Assembly (NCBI GenBank): GCA_022478985.1
Contig: JAKSZP010006630.1
Span: 1 to 64,000 of the forward strand
Direction of reading: 5' to 3'
Length of the DNA: 64,000 nt
Source of the DNA: Massospora cicadina
Taxonomy: Eukaryota; Entomophthoromycota; Entomophthoromycetes; Entomophthorales; Entomophthoraceae
Below the pieces are notes generated by a model. That model ran no database searches. It worked only from the letters and a program-made list of their open reading frames with translations, and was not told where the DNA came from. The stretch's first letter is position 1. Every line of letters starts with the position of its first letter. Position numbers and translations under genes: made by a program. Positions 1 through 11,093 of this stretch are shown in pieces.

Positions 1-1173
1 TTGTATGTTGTTAAGCAAAGGTAGGTCAGTTGAACATCTGAGTTAGAGGTCTAAACCCTGATCAATAATTTGTTTTGCGTAAGGTTTTGATAACTCTTCT
101 CAGGCTTCTTTGGTAATTTCCAAAGGTTTAGTTGCTTTTTCTGTGGCTTGAGTAGTAACATCATGACATCATTGGCTATTATATGATGGATGTTATCTTT
201 GGCGACATCTTAAGCCCTAAAGATCTCGCTAAGGTCAGGTGGAATGGTTTAAACATATCTGGAAATAGAACATTCCTCCTCTACTCCACCAGCTCTTTTC
301 CCACCTCGCTTCAACTGTTGATTTCTAAAGCAACGTTGAACCATGGCTTTTTGTTGGACCTTCTTTAGCATTGGTTTTTAAAGTTCCCTTTTGACCACAA
401 TTGCGACATGTAATTGGCCCTGTTTGCTGTTTTTGCTCTATTTTTGGTTCATAGTTTGTAAACTTTTCCCCTGGTCAGACATAGTGTTGCTTTTTGGGCC
501 CAAAGATCAGATCTTTTTGCTGATCCTTGGGCCGATTAGAAGTTTGAAATTATGGGAACAGCTTCCCAAGTAATTCATAAGTTCTTCTATTTCCATGATT
601 CCATTGAATGCAGGTATCATGACATTGTGCAGTTCATGGAAGGGCATAACTGCATGTTCCATTGCAATCTTAGTGTCTAATTTATCTATTAAATTGCAAC
701 CGCACAAACTTATGCCTCATGGAAGAATCTGCTCACAAAGTCCTTAATAGTCTCATTCTGCTTAAATTCAATATTAAGAAACTCTCTTTTTGGGTTTCTA
801 ATTTATCAGGCCCTCCAAACTGTTTTGTCACTGCAATTTTCGGCATCCATATAGGACCATTCATCACCCAAGTAGAACATAACGAGGTCACAGCTTAAGG
901 CATCGAGTGATTTAATCAGTGCTGATCCTTTTTCATAGTCTGAGACTCCCCTCATCGCTTTTTCAAATAGTTTGAGAAAAGAGTGAACGTTCCAATCATT
1001 ATCAAACTTTGGTAAATTCAATGGTTTAAAGTCATCTTACCCTATTTTGGGCATAGGGGTAATACTTCATCTTGAACGTCTTGGTGTATCATTGTTCAGA
1101 ATTGCCCCTCTTTCCCGTTGGGGAGTATCTAGAGTCAGTATTGATGACAAAACTCTAGGCATAGAATGTATTT
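1..1173 (-). pseudogene. gag relic of a minus-strand LTR retrotransposon (part 2)
   Basis: Reading the minus strand from 1021 downwards gives gag-like protein: a stretch with NDWNVHSFLKLFEKAM, then near 790-700 a segment with the usual gag pattern LNIEFKQNETIKDFVSRFF, then at about 408-367 a damaged zinc knuckle CRNCGQKG in which the expected His and last Cys are lost. Gag would coat the RNA genome in virus-like particles. The reading is broken by several stops and is dead. The other part of the same gag lies at 6458-8100; LINE-B was inserted between the two halves, so this relic is older than LINE-B. Family assignment beyond LTR-retrotransposon gag is not possible from this piece. Confidence 0.6.
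1163..1173. repeat. target-site duplication of LINE-B (left)
   Basis: AGAATGTATTT here is repeated exactly at 6447-6457, on either side of LINE-B. An 11-bp duplication is typical of target-primed LINE insertion. Confidence 0.85.
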
Positions 1174-1522
1174 TTGGGGTTACTTTTCTTTCTAATTACT
1201 ATCACTTTTAGTAATTTTGATTTGATTCAAACAGCATGATTTGATAATCAACACCAGGCGAGATAAGTATGAACAATAAGGTAAAGAGCTGGGAGAACGT
1301 GGAAAAAGGGCAGCGGACCCAGACCTGCACCGCCCAAAGGTACCAAGCGCACAGGTAAAAACAAAAATCTAAGCGAAAATAAAAAACCTAAGGTTGCACA
1401 TCCCATGGGTTTCGTCAATTTCTTAGTAAAATATTGCAGCTATTTGGAAGTATCACAATTACAACCACTGTCATCGTGGAACATAGGATACAAGTTTTCC
1501 TGGGCGTAGAAACACTGACAAT

Positions 1523-2690
1523 GTGGGAAAAGTTTGGCAAAGCCCACCAAAAATTTTCCCACACATGGTGTACCTTACAACCCATACTATCCGCAGAGGT
1601 TGGGTAGACCTTGGGTTCAAAACTGTGGAAGAAGCAAACAATGCAGCAAAGGTCATACTAGTACTTGATCTTCCCAACAGACAGCAATTGGTCCCAACTA
1701 AACGCACCCGTTGGACAGAATCCAAAGCTATCTTCATCATTTTTGATATTTCCGACTACACTGGCGCGCACAGTAGTCAAAAGACATCTCCAAGAAGGCT
1801 TGGAAGCCTATGGAGAAATTAAGCAATTCAAAATGCAACAATTCCAGCTGATGCCGACCCTTAGCATGGGGAATGCAATAGCAATAATTTCACCAAACCA
1901 GGATGTAGTAGAGGATATTACAAGAATTTCCCACATTGCATCCTTCACAATCAATGGGAAATAATCCCAGCTGTTCCGTGCAACAGTGGAAAGCGCGCCC
2001 AACATTTGCAACCACTGCCAGGCCTTTGGGCACAATATTCATGCTTGCCCCATCAAAGAAGGCCTGAGAGAAATGGAATTCTGTGAGGAGGAAATGGGCG
2101 AAGACGACTCAGGGTATGCCAAAATCACAGATACCACACAAGCATTCAACTGGGGATAACACAGACAATATAAAATAATTGACACAACTTCCCCAAAAGA
2201 ATTAAAAATGGCCAAACAGGCTTGCAAGTTGGCCGCACCCAAGGAAAAGGCCTCAGCAGAATCATCCATATTGCCAGAGCAGATCCAGGAAGACATGGAG
2301 GAATTTGAGTCCATGAACCAATCAGACCCCACAAAATCCATACACCCAATCTGACCAGTTCGAGTTTGGTGGAACCCAATTCAGAAATGAATGCGGCAAA
2401 ACAGGGGTTCAGCACACCCCCCAAAATTGTGGAATTTAACCCAATCAGGAAGGAAAATTAACAATGGAATGCGCAAGAAAATAATGTGGCCAATAAAAAT
2501 CCACAAGTGCACTGCAATAACATTTTGAAACCAAGCAAAGCCAAAAGAGGAGCGAAAACTGTGGTAATGAAAGGGGCAGAATACACCCCAACTCCTACTT
2601 ATGGTTATGCTCTATGCAGCAGAGGTGCAGTGGAGAGCAATGTGAGCGAGGGAGTAGGGCTGAGAGGCCCTGATAACTGCTCCTGAGGCG
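1523..2690 (+). pseudogene. LINE-B ORF1 (nucleic-acid-binding, zinc knuckle) relic
   Basis: Three frames together give a protein collinear with LINE-A ORF1: a segment with GWVDLGFKTVEEANNAAKV (1590-1655), then LQEGLEAYGEIKQFKMQQF (about 1790-1850), then a CCHC zinc knuckle CNHCQAFGHNIHAC at 2007-2048 with the standard C-x2-C-x4-H-x4-C spacing. In LINEs this protein binds the element RNA. At least two frameshifts and a stop near 1962 break it. The following 600 bases hold remnants of the hydrophilic linker, rich in K, E and Q, as in LINE-A. Confidence 0.65.
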
Positions 2691-2715
2691 CATCGGGCGT
2701 CTAAATAGAGATAGG

Positions 2716-5700
2716 GATGCTGAACATAGCGGGACACAAGGCCTTAACGTCATGGGCCAAGAAGTTGAGTCTACTATGAAACCCATCTGTGGATATCCTG
2801 GCAGTGCAGGAAACCCACTGTCCACAGGGCGAGGAGGAGGCATGGGAAAAAATACTCATCCCAACAATATCATTTTGGTCACTCCACTGTGGGGTGATAG
2901 TACGTGCAAACCAAAACTTTAAATTTGTTAATAGTAATTCATTCCTGGATGGCTGCGTACTCGCTGTAACATTCTCATGGCACACCGAAAGTGCACAAAA
3001 TCTCCAGTGTGTACGCCACAAATGGTGTACAGGACTGAAGAGAATTTCTCACAGCCCTAACACAACTAAATCTACCAGCAAATACTTTCATAATGGGAGA
3101 CATGAACTGCTGGATTAACCCAGAGATGGACCAATGGCCATACACAACGGAAATACCACAAGGGCAAGTGGAACTCTGCGTACTAAAGGCACCCTGGGAC
3201 TATATGTTCCACTACCAAAAAGGCAACCCCTGCTACAAAACATGACACGCCCACATGTACACAATGGTACACTTGTCTCTATGTCATGGATAGACCTGAT
3301 ACTCACACCAATAATTTTCTGTCACCAAATTAAAAATTTAAAACTACAAAAAATCGAATTCTCCAACCATCGGCTTGTTTTGGTGTCCTACAAACTGGCA
3401 GAACCAAGTACCCAAGCACCCAGATGGTGCAGAATATGCCCAGAAAGTTTAGCTGACTCAGAATTTCAATCCTGGATGGAGGAAATATCCTCAACCCAGG
3501 ATTTTCAAACACCTTTTTTCTTGGACCCACAAACCACATGGGAAAACTTTAAAAAATCAATAACCCAACAAATTAAACATACATCATCTAGAAGACACAG
3601 GGCAGTTTCAGCCATTATCAAACACACATTGGCTGAAATTGACCATCTAGAAAACAACATACCAAGAATGGGTTTAGCCACAGATGGGGTCATAAATGGT
3701 CAGAGGTTTCTGCTCAGCTAAACACCCTGATCCGCAAACACCAACACTGAGTTGGAGTTTAATATAAAGGCAAAAACGTAAGAGATGGAGAAACTTGCTC
3801 GAGCTACTTTTTCCAATGGGTTCATGCCAAGAAAAATATGATAGCTTGTAAACAGATCCGTCGACTGGATAAATCCATAGCAGAAACACCCAAAGAAGTC
3901 GCGACTGAAGTACACAGGTTTTACACAAAATTGTATAAATCTGAGCTGGTCAAAACAGAAAAAATTGAAAATTCCTTAGAAGTGCACATATTGACACCGC
4001 GGTTTGAAATAGCAATCTAATTAACCTAATATTGTTTGAGGAATTATGAGAAGTAGTACGCGGTGCACCAAGAGGGAAATGCCCTGGACCTGATGGGATT
4101 CTATATGAATTTTATATTAAATATTTTACTAACATCTCTAACATTCTTCTAGCTTCAATGAACAAGTGTATTATGGAAACATGCCTCCTACCTGGAGGCA
4201 AAGAAGCATGCACGGTCACATTATTCAAGAAAGGAGACAGATTAGACCTATCCAACTGGCGCCCAATTTCCCTAACCAATACAGATACAAAAACTTTCAC
4301 AAAAATTATGGCTAAACGACTAGGAGAAATTGCAACTGATGCGATATCCCAATCACAATATGGATTTGTCCCAAGGAGATCCATATGGGATAACATCCAC
4401 ACAGTTGCAAATGTCTGCCAGTCCAGAACCTCTGGAGCACTTGTCTTTTTAGCCCAACAAAAGGTATATGACAGGGTGAACTGGACCTATCTTAGAGCCT
4501 GCCTTCAAAATTCAAGCTTACAAATAGATTCATAAACTGGGTAATGTTGTTTACAGAGTCTGCAACCATGGCTGTGCGGGGAGCAGGCTTCTTAACCAAC
4601 CCAGTTATCCCACAGAGAGCACTAAAACAAGGAGAACCCTTAAGCCCTCTACTCTACAACTTTAGCTTGGACCCTCTAATCCGAAATACAAACACACTAC
4701 TCAAGGAAATAAACGTCAAGGACCAACCACAAGTCAAGATGATGGCCTTCGCTTATGATTGTGTGTTGGGCATATCCAACATTTTAAGACGCTTGAAAAT
4801 TGAAAAGATATTTAAAGACTATTCAAACATAATTAACGCATCACTTAGCACTGTAAAACGGAAATTATATTCCTGGGAAAATATCAGACCCAGTGGATGC
4901 TATCTACACAGGGCCAACAAGCTAGTACAACATCAAGACTCCTGACCAGACATAGGAGGCGAAAATTAGCAACAAACTCACTAAAACTTCCATTCATCAC
5001 CAAGCCAAGAGCTGGCCCTGTTTGTCACTTGGGAGTATGGTTGGAAGCAGGAGGATATGCTAACTCCATGATGGAAAATCAATTACAAGACAAAATAATA
5101 AAACGCATTGCCTCCTTACATGGACACCAAACAGGTCTTATAGGAAGGGTCACGGTAGCCAACTCAATGATTCTATCAATCATATGGTTTACAGCCCATT
5201 AAATCGCTTTCTCACCATCTTTCTTCAACACAGTCCACGCCCTATTACAAGGATGGCTATGGTCCAACCACAACCCCCCTGTACGCCTTGAAACCCCATT
5301 TGGCTCTAGAAGAAATGGAGGTATGGGGCTTACTAATTACGTAGAGCAAGCAACCCATATACTGGAATCCTAGATAGCTCAGGTGACTAGCCCAGATCTT
5401 CAGGATACACACTGGGCCAGAAGAGCAAGATACAAATTTACATGATCACTACAATTAAGTAACCCAGATCACCCAAACACATTAATCAAGTATCTGGCAT
5501 CCCATCCCACAGCTTCAGGACCACATGGCACTCCTGCACACTTCAAACGAAAACTCCTGGCCATGAGAAGAGTCACATGGAGGATTCATATAAATGATCA
5601 AACCAGTCATCAAGGACGCCCAAGGCTAACTCACATACAGGAGATCAACGATCAAATATTCACAGACAATATAATAAGTAAAAGCCCAAATACCATAGCC

Positions 5701-6285
5701 AGGTTATATTACATGGACTATATGGACATACCCTACAACCTGGAGACTCAAAGAAGAGTATGGAGATACACACATCACCCTCTACTCCAACTCAGGATAA
5801 GAGCACATGTATGGAGGTGTATGAGGAGAGTATATTAAACAGATGAACGGTCAAATGCCACTCATACCTCATGTGCAATATGTGGTCAGTATGGAAGCCT
5901 AGCCCACCGTTTAGAACAATGCCCAACATCAGTGGCTGTATGGAAAGATGCCATGCGCCTTTTCCGCCAAGAAAACGGACATCCATTCAGCCTAGCAAGG
6001 AACATGTTCGCTATAAACATGGACTCTCCTATCCACCCATCTCTCAGGGCGCTAATAGTAGCAATAGCATTATGGACGATATATACAATGGTACTGGAAT
6101 CGTTCACAGGAGCAGCGCCAACAATCCAAGAAGCCATTCATCGCTTCCACAGCCATATATTGGAACATTTTCAAGCATGGCTGTTTAGACATATGACCCC
6201 CATAACAGAAGGACAATCAACACATAGTTCCCTATGGTTCCTAAAGGTTGATCCTTTCCTTCACACATGCTGCATCCAAGAATAA
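2716..6285 (+). pseudogene. LINE-B ORF2 relic: endonuclease, reverse transcriptase, C-terminal zinc region
   Basis: Endonuclease: GMLNIAGHKA near 2718, then DILAVQETHCPQG from 2792 with the catalytic Glu, IMGDMNCW near 3100, and the SNHRLV histidine motif near 3361, all as in APE-like endonucleases. Reverse transcriptase: GPDGI (4090), NWRPISLTNTDTK (4250-4290), GFVPRRS (4362), YDRVNW (4468), then FAYDC (4747) where FADD is expected, so the catalytic Asp pair is lost. C-terminal region: RAHVWRCMRRVY (5800) followed by a CxxC with His and Cys (5876-5920). At least four frame changes and stops make it dead. The frame change after FAYD, at about 4862, is also present in LINE-A and LINE-C. Confidence 0.8.
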
Positions 6286-6412
6286 GCCTCATAACTCCCC
6301 TCCCTACCGTCCCAATCTTGGTGATCCTGGAGACAACAAGAGGGGCTTTGAACCCTCTGGGGTGTCTTTAGCTGTCAAAATTCATTAGTTTTCTCACTAT
6401 ATCAGAAGTGCT

Positions 6413-6446
6413 TGTCCCCTGGCCAACCTTCCCCAAATAAATAAAA
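6413..6446 (+). repeat. LINE-type 3' tail (LINE-B copy)
   Basis: The tail reads TGTCCCCTGGCCAACCTTCC and then CCAAATAAATAAAA. The same tail ends LINE-A, LINE-C, the ORF1-only element, SINE-1 and SINE-2 in this window. In LINEs with a sequence-specific tail it is the site recognised by the reverse transcriptase. Confidence 0.8.
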
Positions 6447-6457
6447 AGAATGTATTT

Positions 6458-8130
6458 CTGAAATATCAGTTTCTGCATTGGTGTCAATTTCCAATAGTCT
6501 GATTTCATGGTATTGCTCTGAATTACTGGATTCTGATGCTTGAATTCAGCCCTTAGTTGATTTTCCAACCTGTTTTTAGGCTGAATACACAGAGCTTTTT
6601 CCCATTTCTCTTTTGTCAAGGCTGGGTGAGCACTGGCAGCTTTGTTTTTTGAGAAAAGTAAATTATTTTTTAAGGTTGTCATACTCCTCTTCAAATAAAG
6701 CTTGATTGGAAAATATGCCTTTAATATCTTTGGCCATATTGTCTACTTGGGAATTTTCAGTTGACAATTGCATTCTGAATTCCCAATTCTCCTGAGTCAT
6801 TTCAGTATTTCTGGCCTGCAATATTGACACAACAATCCAAATTTTTAATATTATCTCTTTGATCTAGGCATCCTCTTCATCCCTATTTTGGATGGCTGGT
6901 TTTGCTGTAAGGTCTTCAATGTTTTTGTTTACAGTATCCAGCTTGCCCTGAACATAATTCTCGAAATCGTTATGTTTTACATTTAGCTCCAGGTGATTTC
7001 TTTGGCCCAAAGTGGCATGTATGGTAAGTCTTTCTGACTGAGATAATAGGAAATCCAAATGTGTTTCCAGTTTTTGACAGCGGTTATTCATGATTTTTAC
7101 CCATATGTGTGATAGCCCATGGTGAGCAAGAACTCCTACGGCTATCTTCAGGGCTCCTTTGTTTAGAAGCTCCCCAAGGGTATTTAATCTCGCATGAGCT
7201 TCATTGGCAAGTCCCATATTATCCACAATTGATTTTCAGACTTCAGTAAAACTGGAATTTAGTTTGTCCAGTAGAGCATTTTGGGAGGATTATTCCTCTC
7301 CTTGCACATGGTAGATTTCTGTGATTTCTAGATTTTTTCTAGCAAAAATTCACTGGGTATGCTTAATTGAGGGTTGGACAAAGTTAACCAGGAATTCGTT
7401 AGTTGCTTGACTGTCTGTGAGACATCTGGCAAGATATGCCATGGTTTCGTCGCAATACTTCATGTATATCTCCATCTTAAGCGCCTGATCCTTAATGTTT
7501 TAGAACAGGCTGAAGGAGGGATCCATTTGTAAAGTACCAATCCTAAAGCCCTGATATAGGGTTTCAAGCATAGCCTTTACACTTGCAGATGTAAGATCAA
7601 TCAGTCTTGTTGTATCTTTATGAGCTCCCCTAACTGTGATAAGATCCAGGGAGTATAAGGTACCCGCATCAGAGCCTTGGTGGCTAGTATTAAGATAATC
7701 TAAGATTTCTTGTTAGTTTCCATAATTTAACATTCCCGTCTGGCCAATTCTGCCTGAAACTGGTTATGTGAATCCATTTTAGAGAGTGTCACAAATTTTG
7801 AGTGAGCACCAGTTGTTAAATTATAAAGATCACTCACTTGATATTTAGATTTCTGAATACTTAATCAGGATGAAGTTTAGCCAAATGATCCTCAATTTTG
7901 CCAATGGCTTACAGTATTTGGACCGTTTGTAAACTCAATAGGAGTATTAAAATAGCCTCAACTCTTCTGGTCAATTTTGGGCTTAAATTTCCCTTCATAA
8001 TCAGGAACTTCTTCTGAGGCAGGTACAATTACAAGCTGTGGATATGGCACTTCTAGCTTGTCAACACTTCTTCAAAGAAAAGATTCTGATAAAAAACTAG
8101 GAAAGAGATAAAATAATATATCTTTATTAT
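6458..8130 (-). pseudogene. gag relic of the minus-strand LTR retrotransposon (part 1)
   Basis: The minus strand carries two open stretches. At 7226-6864 is a 120-residue hydrophilic, Leu/Asn-rich segment, probably coiled coil, including LNTLGELLNKGALKIAVGV and DFENYVQGKLDTVNKNIEDL. At 6694-6458 is KRSMTTLKNNLLFSKNKAA with SDYWKLTPMQKLIF. They resemble the N-terminal half of fungal gypsy gag proteins and lie upstream, on the minus strand, of the gag fragment at 1-1173. LINE-B separates the halves. 7230-8100 holds only stop-broken sequence on this strand. The exact family is unknown. Confidence 0.5.
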
Positions 8131-8141
8131 ATGATATTTAT
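8100..8141. repeat. repeat R copy 1, left fragment
   Basis: This fragment, joined to 10067-10088 and then to 15385-16140, aligns with the uninterrupted copy of R around 48880-49655. The join removes the ORF1-only element and LINE-A and so supports their boundaries. R looks LTR-like but is not tied securely to one element. Confidence 0.55.
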
Positions 8142-8474
8142 TTGCCGCTCAATAACACATTTGAGCGAAATTACAATTACAGAAGAACTTAATAACTCCA
8201 AAAAATTAACAAACAACAAACCACCAATGTCCTTGGCCTGACCGCCTGCTGCTCCATAATGGGGCAGTGGAGAAACCCCTAGCATCTTCCGTCCAGTGGG
8301 AAAACGCTCCTGAACCAGATTGACCAGCCCACCCAATTCCAAGGGTCAATACATTCCCCCCAAGGGTCTCGCCCTTCACCTTTCATGTTCTCAAATGGTG
8401 CCTCATAGCCCCATTGTGCTCCCCCAAAGCAAGATGTGATTCAGCCTCCAGGTTAATATGGCAACTTGTTCCCC

Positions 8475-9881
8475 TACAATGATAAACAAATAATAGAATT
8501 AGCCTGGCGCTTTATGAAGCCTGCAGGCTTTATTGACTTCTGCCCCTAAAATGGGTACTTTGACCTCAGCTTTACTTGTGAAGCCGATGCTGCAATAACA
8601 TCCAACAATCCCCTGGTGTTACAGGAAACCCCCATCCCAACCACTCACACCCAGCTACCTGATGATACCACTCTTGTGGTTCAATTTGAAGGCCCCCACC
8701 CTCCTCCCCCCTGAAACTCTATATAATGAAATAAAAGCTGGGTTGTAAGTATATAGCGCTGACCCCATTTTAAAATTTGTGGTTCCCAACAGAGCCAACC
8801 TACTAGTGGGCCCTCGCGCCTTTGCGTCCATATGCCCAATATCAAGCGATATTGTTATTTTAATTCCCCAATGCACTGTTGTCCCCTCTGCTTTGACCAC
8901 CCTTTCTGGGACAGAGTAGATAAGGGGCGCATGATCTGCCCCATTTGTTTTGACCTGGACCACTCAATGCGGTGCTGCCCCATCATAGCCCAAGATGGAG
9001 CTCACGCGCTCAACTCCCCCATGATGCTCCCATAGCTGACATAAAATTCTTTTTGAATGGGGCAAAATCCTCCCTCCCCCACAAAAATGGTAGATGCAAC
9101 TGCCACAGATTCAACCAATAAGGAACCAACATGCCAAACCACCACTCCTACTCCAACTAATCAGGAGCCAGCATGGACCCCAAAAATTCAAAAAACCCAT
9201 ACAGCCACCCAATCCATCCCACCCATACGCCAACCAATCTATCATCTTCAACCAAAATCCCTGGGATTATTTGGAGGAAGTTGATTTAGGAAACCCATCC
9301 CTGACTCAGTTGAGGCCCCAGGCCTCAAAATGTACCTAAATGCAGAATATGCGGCTCAATTCCCAACTCTCCGCTATGCTCTATGATCAGATGTTGATGA
9401 ATTCTGAAGTGACCACCAACTCATTAAAGAAGCTGTTGCCTCCCCTGATTGTTGCCCCCTCTAAAAGGCCGTAGCAAAATCAGTTGCAGTCTTGGCCAAA
9501 GGGTTACCTGCCCCTATCCTTCCCCTCATGCAACAAAATCATAAAAAAGAATTTCTCTTATTTTAATAAGTTGCCCACAAGGCAGTAAAAAAATTTGTGA
9601 TGGTTGCAAAATTTGGCCCTAAGACCTGCATCACCAGCAACAACATTGTCAACTTTACCATGCTATCCAAAGTTCGCCTTGAGGATAAAAAAGCTCTTTC
9701 CAAATATATCACAACCCTCCTCATAGCTACATTTGAGCTTCCTGAGCCACTTTGCTACCTCAACCCTCATTTTTTGGATGCACTCACGCCAAAGCTCTCA
9801 GCGCTCTTCTGTACACTGTCCAACACAGAGGAGGAAGACGAGCCTCCTGATCCAGACTCACCTCTCACCATGGACGCATAG
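8475..9881 (+). pseudogene. zinc-knuckle ORF1-like protein of the ORF1-only element (broken)
   Basis: Several frames give a protein whose first part (8495-8690) contains IELAWRFMKPAGFIDFC and DDTTLVVQFEGPHPPPP. This resembles in layout the GWLDLGF and IVVNLPKG region of LINE-A ORF1. A second part (8832-9035) contains CPLCFDHPFWDR and the CCHC knuckle CPICFDLDHSMRCC with C-x2-C-x4-H-x4-C spacing. A Pro/Thr-rich linker (9057-9290) follows, then a segment ending at the stop near 9881 with the acidic tail EEEDEPPDPDSPLTMDA. Nucleic-acid binding is the likely role. Stops and frameshifts make this copy inactive. No enzyme motif is seen. Confidence 0.55.
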
Positions 9882-10013
9882 CAGTTTACTGCATCCAACC
9901 TGGTTGGTTAATTTTAGTTCAATTTTTATTTTTTTATTCGGTTTGAGTGATCCACTCATCTCTTTCTGTTCATTTAAATTCTAGCATAGTATTTTTGCTC
10001 TTTGGAGCTTGGT

Positions 10014-10055
10014 AATGTCCATCCTCTGGTCAGCTTGCTTCGTTTAAGTAAATAG
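10014..10055 (+). repeat. LINE-type 3' tail on the ORF1-only element
   Basis: TGTCCATCCTCTGGTCAGC followed by TTGCTTCG and an A/T-rich AAGTAAATAG aligns with the tails of LINE-B (6413) and SINE-1a (37271). Confidence 0.65.
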
Positions 10056-10066
10056 ATAATATTTAT

Positions 10067-10088
10067 ATGATAATTAATCAATAGGCCA
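10067..10088. repeat. repeat R copy 1, middle fragment, including the left TSD of LINE-A
   Basis: These 22 bases of R are all that remains between the ORF1-only element and LINE-A. AATTAATCAATAGGCCA (10072-10088) is the left TSD of LINE-A. The right copy at 15368-15384 differs at one base. Confidence 0.75.
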
Positions 10089-10388
10089 ATTCAACTTTTC
10101 TTTTTCGTTGCAAATACTTTTGCAACCTATTCAATTCAAGACTAAAATCTAGTTTGATAATCTCATAGAGGAGATTAGTCTGCGCCCATGTCTGGGAGCA
10201 GTTGGGCAAGCAAGGCAAGAGGAGCAGGCGGAAGGCCCGCGGCCTCTAACATTTGAAAAATGCCCTGGAGAATCTGGCAGAAAAGAAAAAAATCCTAAAA
10301 ACCGGCAGTCACAATTTCCCCAGAGATACTTACGTGGCAAGCACGATGCAACCAGTACATCAACACGCCACACTCCCAGCCACTTTCG

Positions 10389-11036
10389 TTGGTGGAATTC
10401 AGAGTCCTTGTGTATCCGGACATCCTAAAAATGGCCTTATGGGAAAAATTTTGTGAAGATGTACACAAAATTTTCCTGACTGCAGTGTACGTTGCACCTC
10501 ACTCCATGTTGCACGGTTGGCTGGACCTAGGTTTCAAAAGCAAAAAAGCAGCAGATGAGGCTGCAGCAGTGCACATAGTGGTCAACCTCCCCAAAGGGCA
10601 ATGGGTTGTCGAAACCAAATGCACCAGATGGACAAAATCAAACCAAATTTTCCTCAAGTTTGACTTTTTGCCTACTACGGCTAAACGTGACATTTTGGAG
10701 CAACACCTGAAAGATGGTCTCACCATATATGGCAAAATACAATCTTTTGAAATGCAACGTTTCATGCTGATGCCACACCTGTGCACCAGCAAAGCCATCG
10801 CAGTTCTGACCCCAACTGAGGAGATTGCGAAGGACCTAACCCAGATCCTGCACTCCACCTTTATTGACATCGCAGGGCATACCACCCACCCATTCCGGGT
10901 AACCGTGGACAGCGCGCCCCCTATTTGCACCCACTGTGACGCATATGGCCATAAGGCGCATGCATGCCCCATCAAGGAGGGCGTCACATTCCAAGAGCAC
11001 CCCTCGGCAGCCATGGCAAGCGGAGAGGCGCACTAA
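10389..11036 (+). CDS. LINE-A ORF1 protein, zinc-knuckle nucleic-acid binding
   Basis: A 215-residue open frame. Residues about 35-150 contain GWLDLGFKSKKAADEAAAV, HIVVNLPKGQW and DGLTIYGKIQSFEMQRF, a pattern that could form RRM-like folds. Residues 180-193 are CTHCDAYGHKAHAC, a perfect C-x2-C-x4-H-x4-C zinc knuckle. LINE ORF1 proteins with this layout bind element RNA and help form the ribonucleoprotein. The same frame continues past the TAA at 11034 into a Lys/Ala-rich linker (KPISPQERKKAKQAHRAVAK, 11097 on), so the ORF may once have been longer. The ATG at 10389 is the first in frame but the true start is uncertain. LINE-B holds a diverged homologue at 1523-2690. Confidence 0.75.
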   Translation: MVEFRVLVYPDILKMALWEKFCEDVHKIFLTAVYVAPHSMLHGWLDLGFKSKKAADEAAAVHIVVNLPKGQWVVETKCTRWTKSNQIFLKFDFLPTTAKRDILEQHLKDGLTIYGKIQSFEMQRFMLMPHLCTSKAIAVLTPTEEIAKDLTQILHSTFIDIAGHTTHPFRVTVDSAPPICTHCDAYGHKAHACPIKEGVTFQEHPSAAMASGEAH

Positions 11037-11093
11037 GAACCAATTGCAAGCACCAAGTAGGCTTTCCTGTGGTTAGCACAAGGCTGCTACCTA

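Larger units (their letters stand above)
1174..6446 (+). mobile_element. LINE-B, full-length but decayed non-LTR retrotransposon
   Basis: A 5273-bp non-LTR element bounded by a perfect 11-bp TSD. Order: 5' leader, ORF1 with zinc knuckle, APE-type endonuclease, reverse transcriptase, C-terminal Cys/His region, then a short 3' tail (6413-6446) ending in AAATAAATAAAA. Its length is within 6 bp of LINE-A (5279 bp), so both are probably complete. It is clearly more diverged than LINE-A and LINE-C, has many stops, and the RT motif FADD is FAYD here, so it is inactive. It interrupts a minus-strand gag. Domain order suits Tad1-like or I-like fungal LINEs; the clade needs a phylogeny. Confidence 0.9.
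8142..10055 (+). mobile_element. ORF1-only, LINE-tailed non-autonomous retroelement
   Basis: This 1914-bp unit is C-rich compared with its AT-rich surroundings. It is bounded by near-identical 11-mers: ATGATATTTAT at 8131-8141 and ATAATATTTAT at 10056-10066. It encodes a zinc-knuckle protein resembling LINE ORF1, followed by a Pro/Thr/Gln-rich segment and a C-terminal domain, but no endonuclease or reverse transcriptase. Its last 42 bases (10014-10055, GTCCATCCTCTGGTCAGC and so on) match the LINE 3' tail. I infer a non-autonomous element mobilised by the local LINE, comparable in design to half-LINEs such as HAL1 or to HeT-A. The TSD is imperfect, so the ends may shift by a few bases. Confidence 0.65.

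Noticed and set aside
452..482. Another LINE tail (TTTTCCCCTGGTCAGACATA)
   Set aside because: Only 12 bases match. It lies inside recognisable gag sequence, with no A/T-rich end and no TSD.
3134..3721. A 195-residue independent gene
   Set aside because: The C-terminal two thirds is the LINE-B endonuclease end (SNHRLV). The N-terminal part is an out-of-frame extension.
10499..11014. A 171-residue minus-strand gene
   Set aside because: It is the antisense shadow of LINE-A ORF1, which has a zinc knuckle and a diverged homologue in LINE-B.
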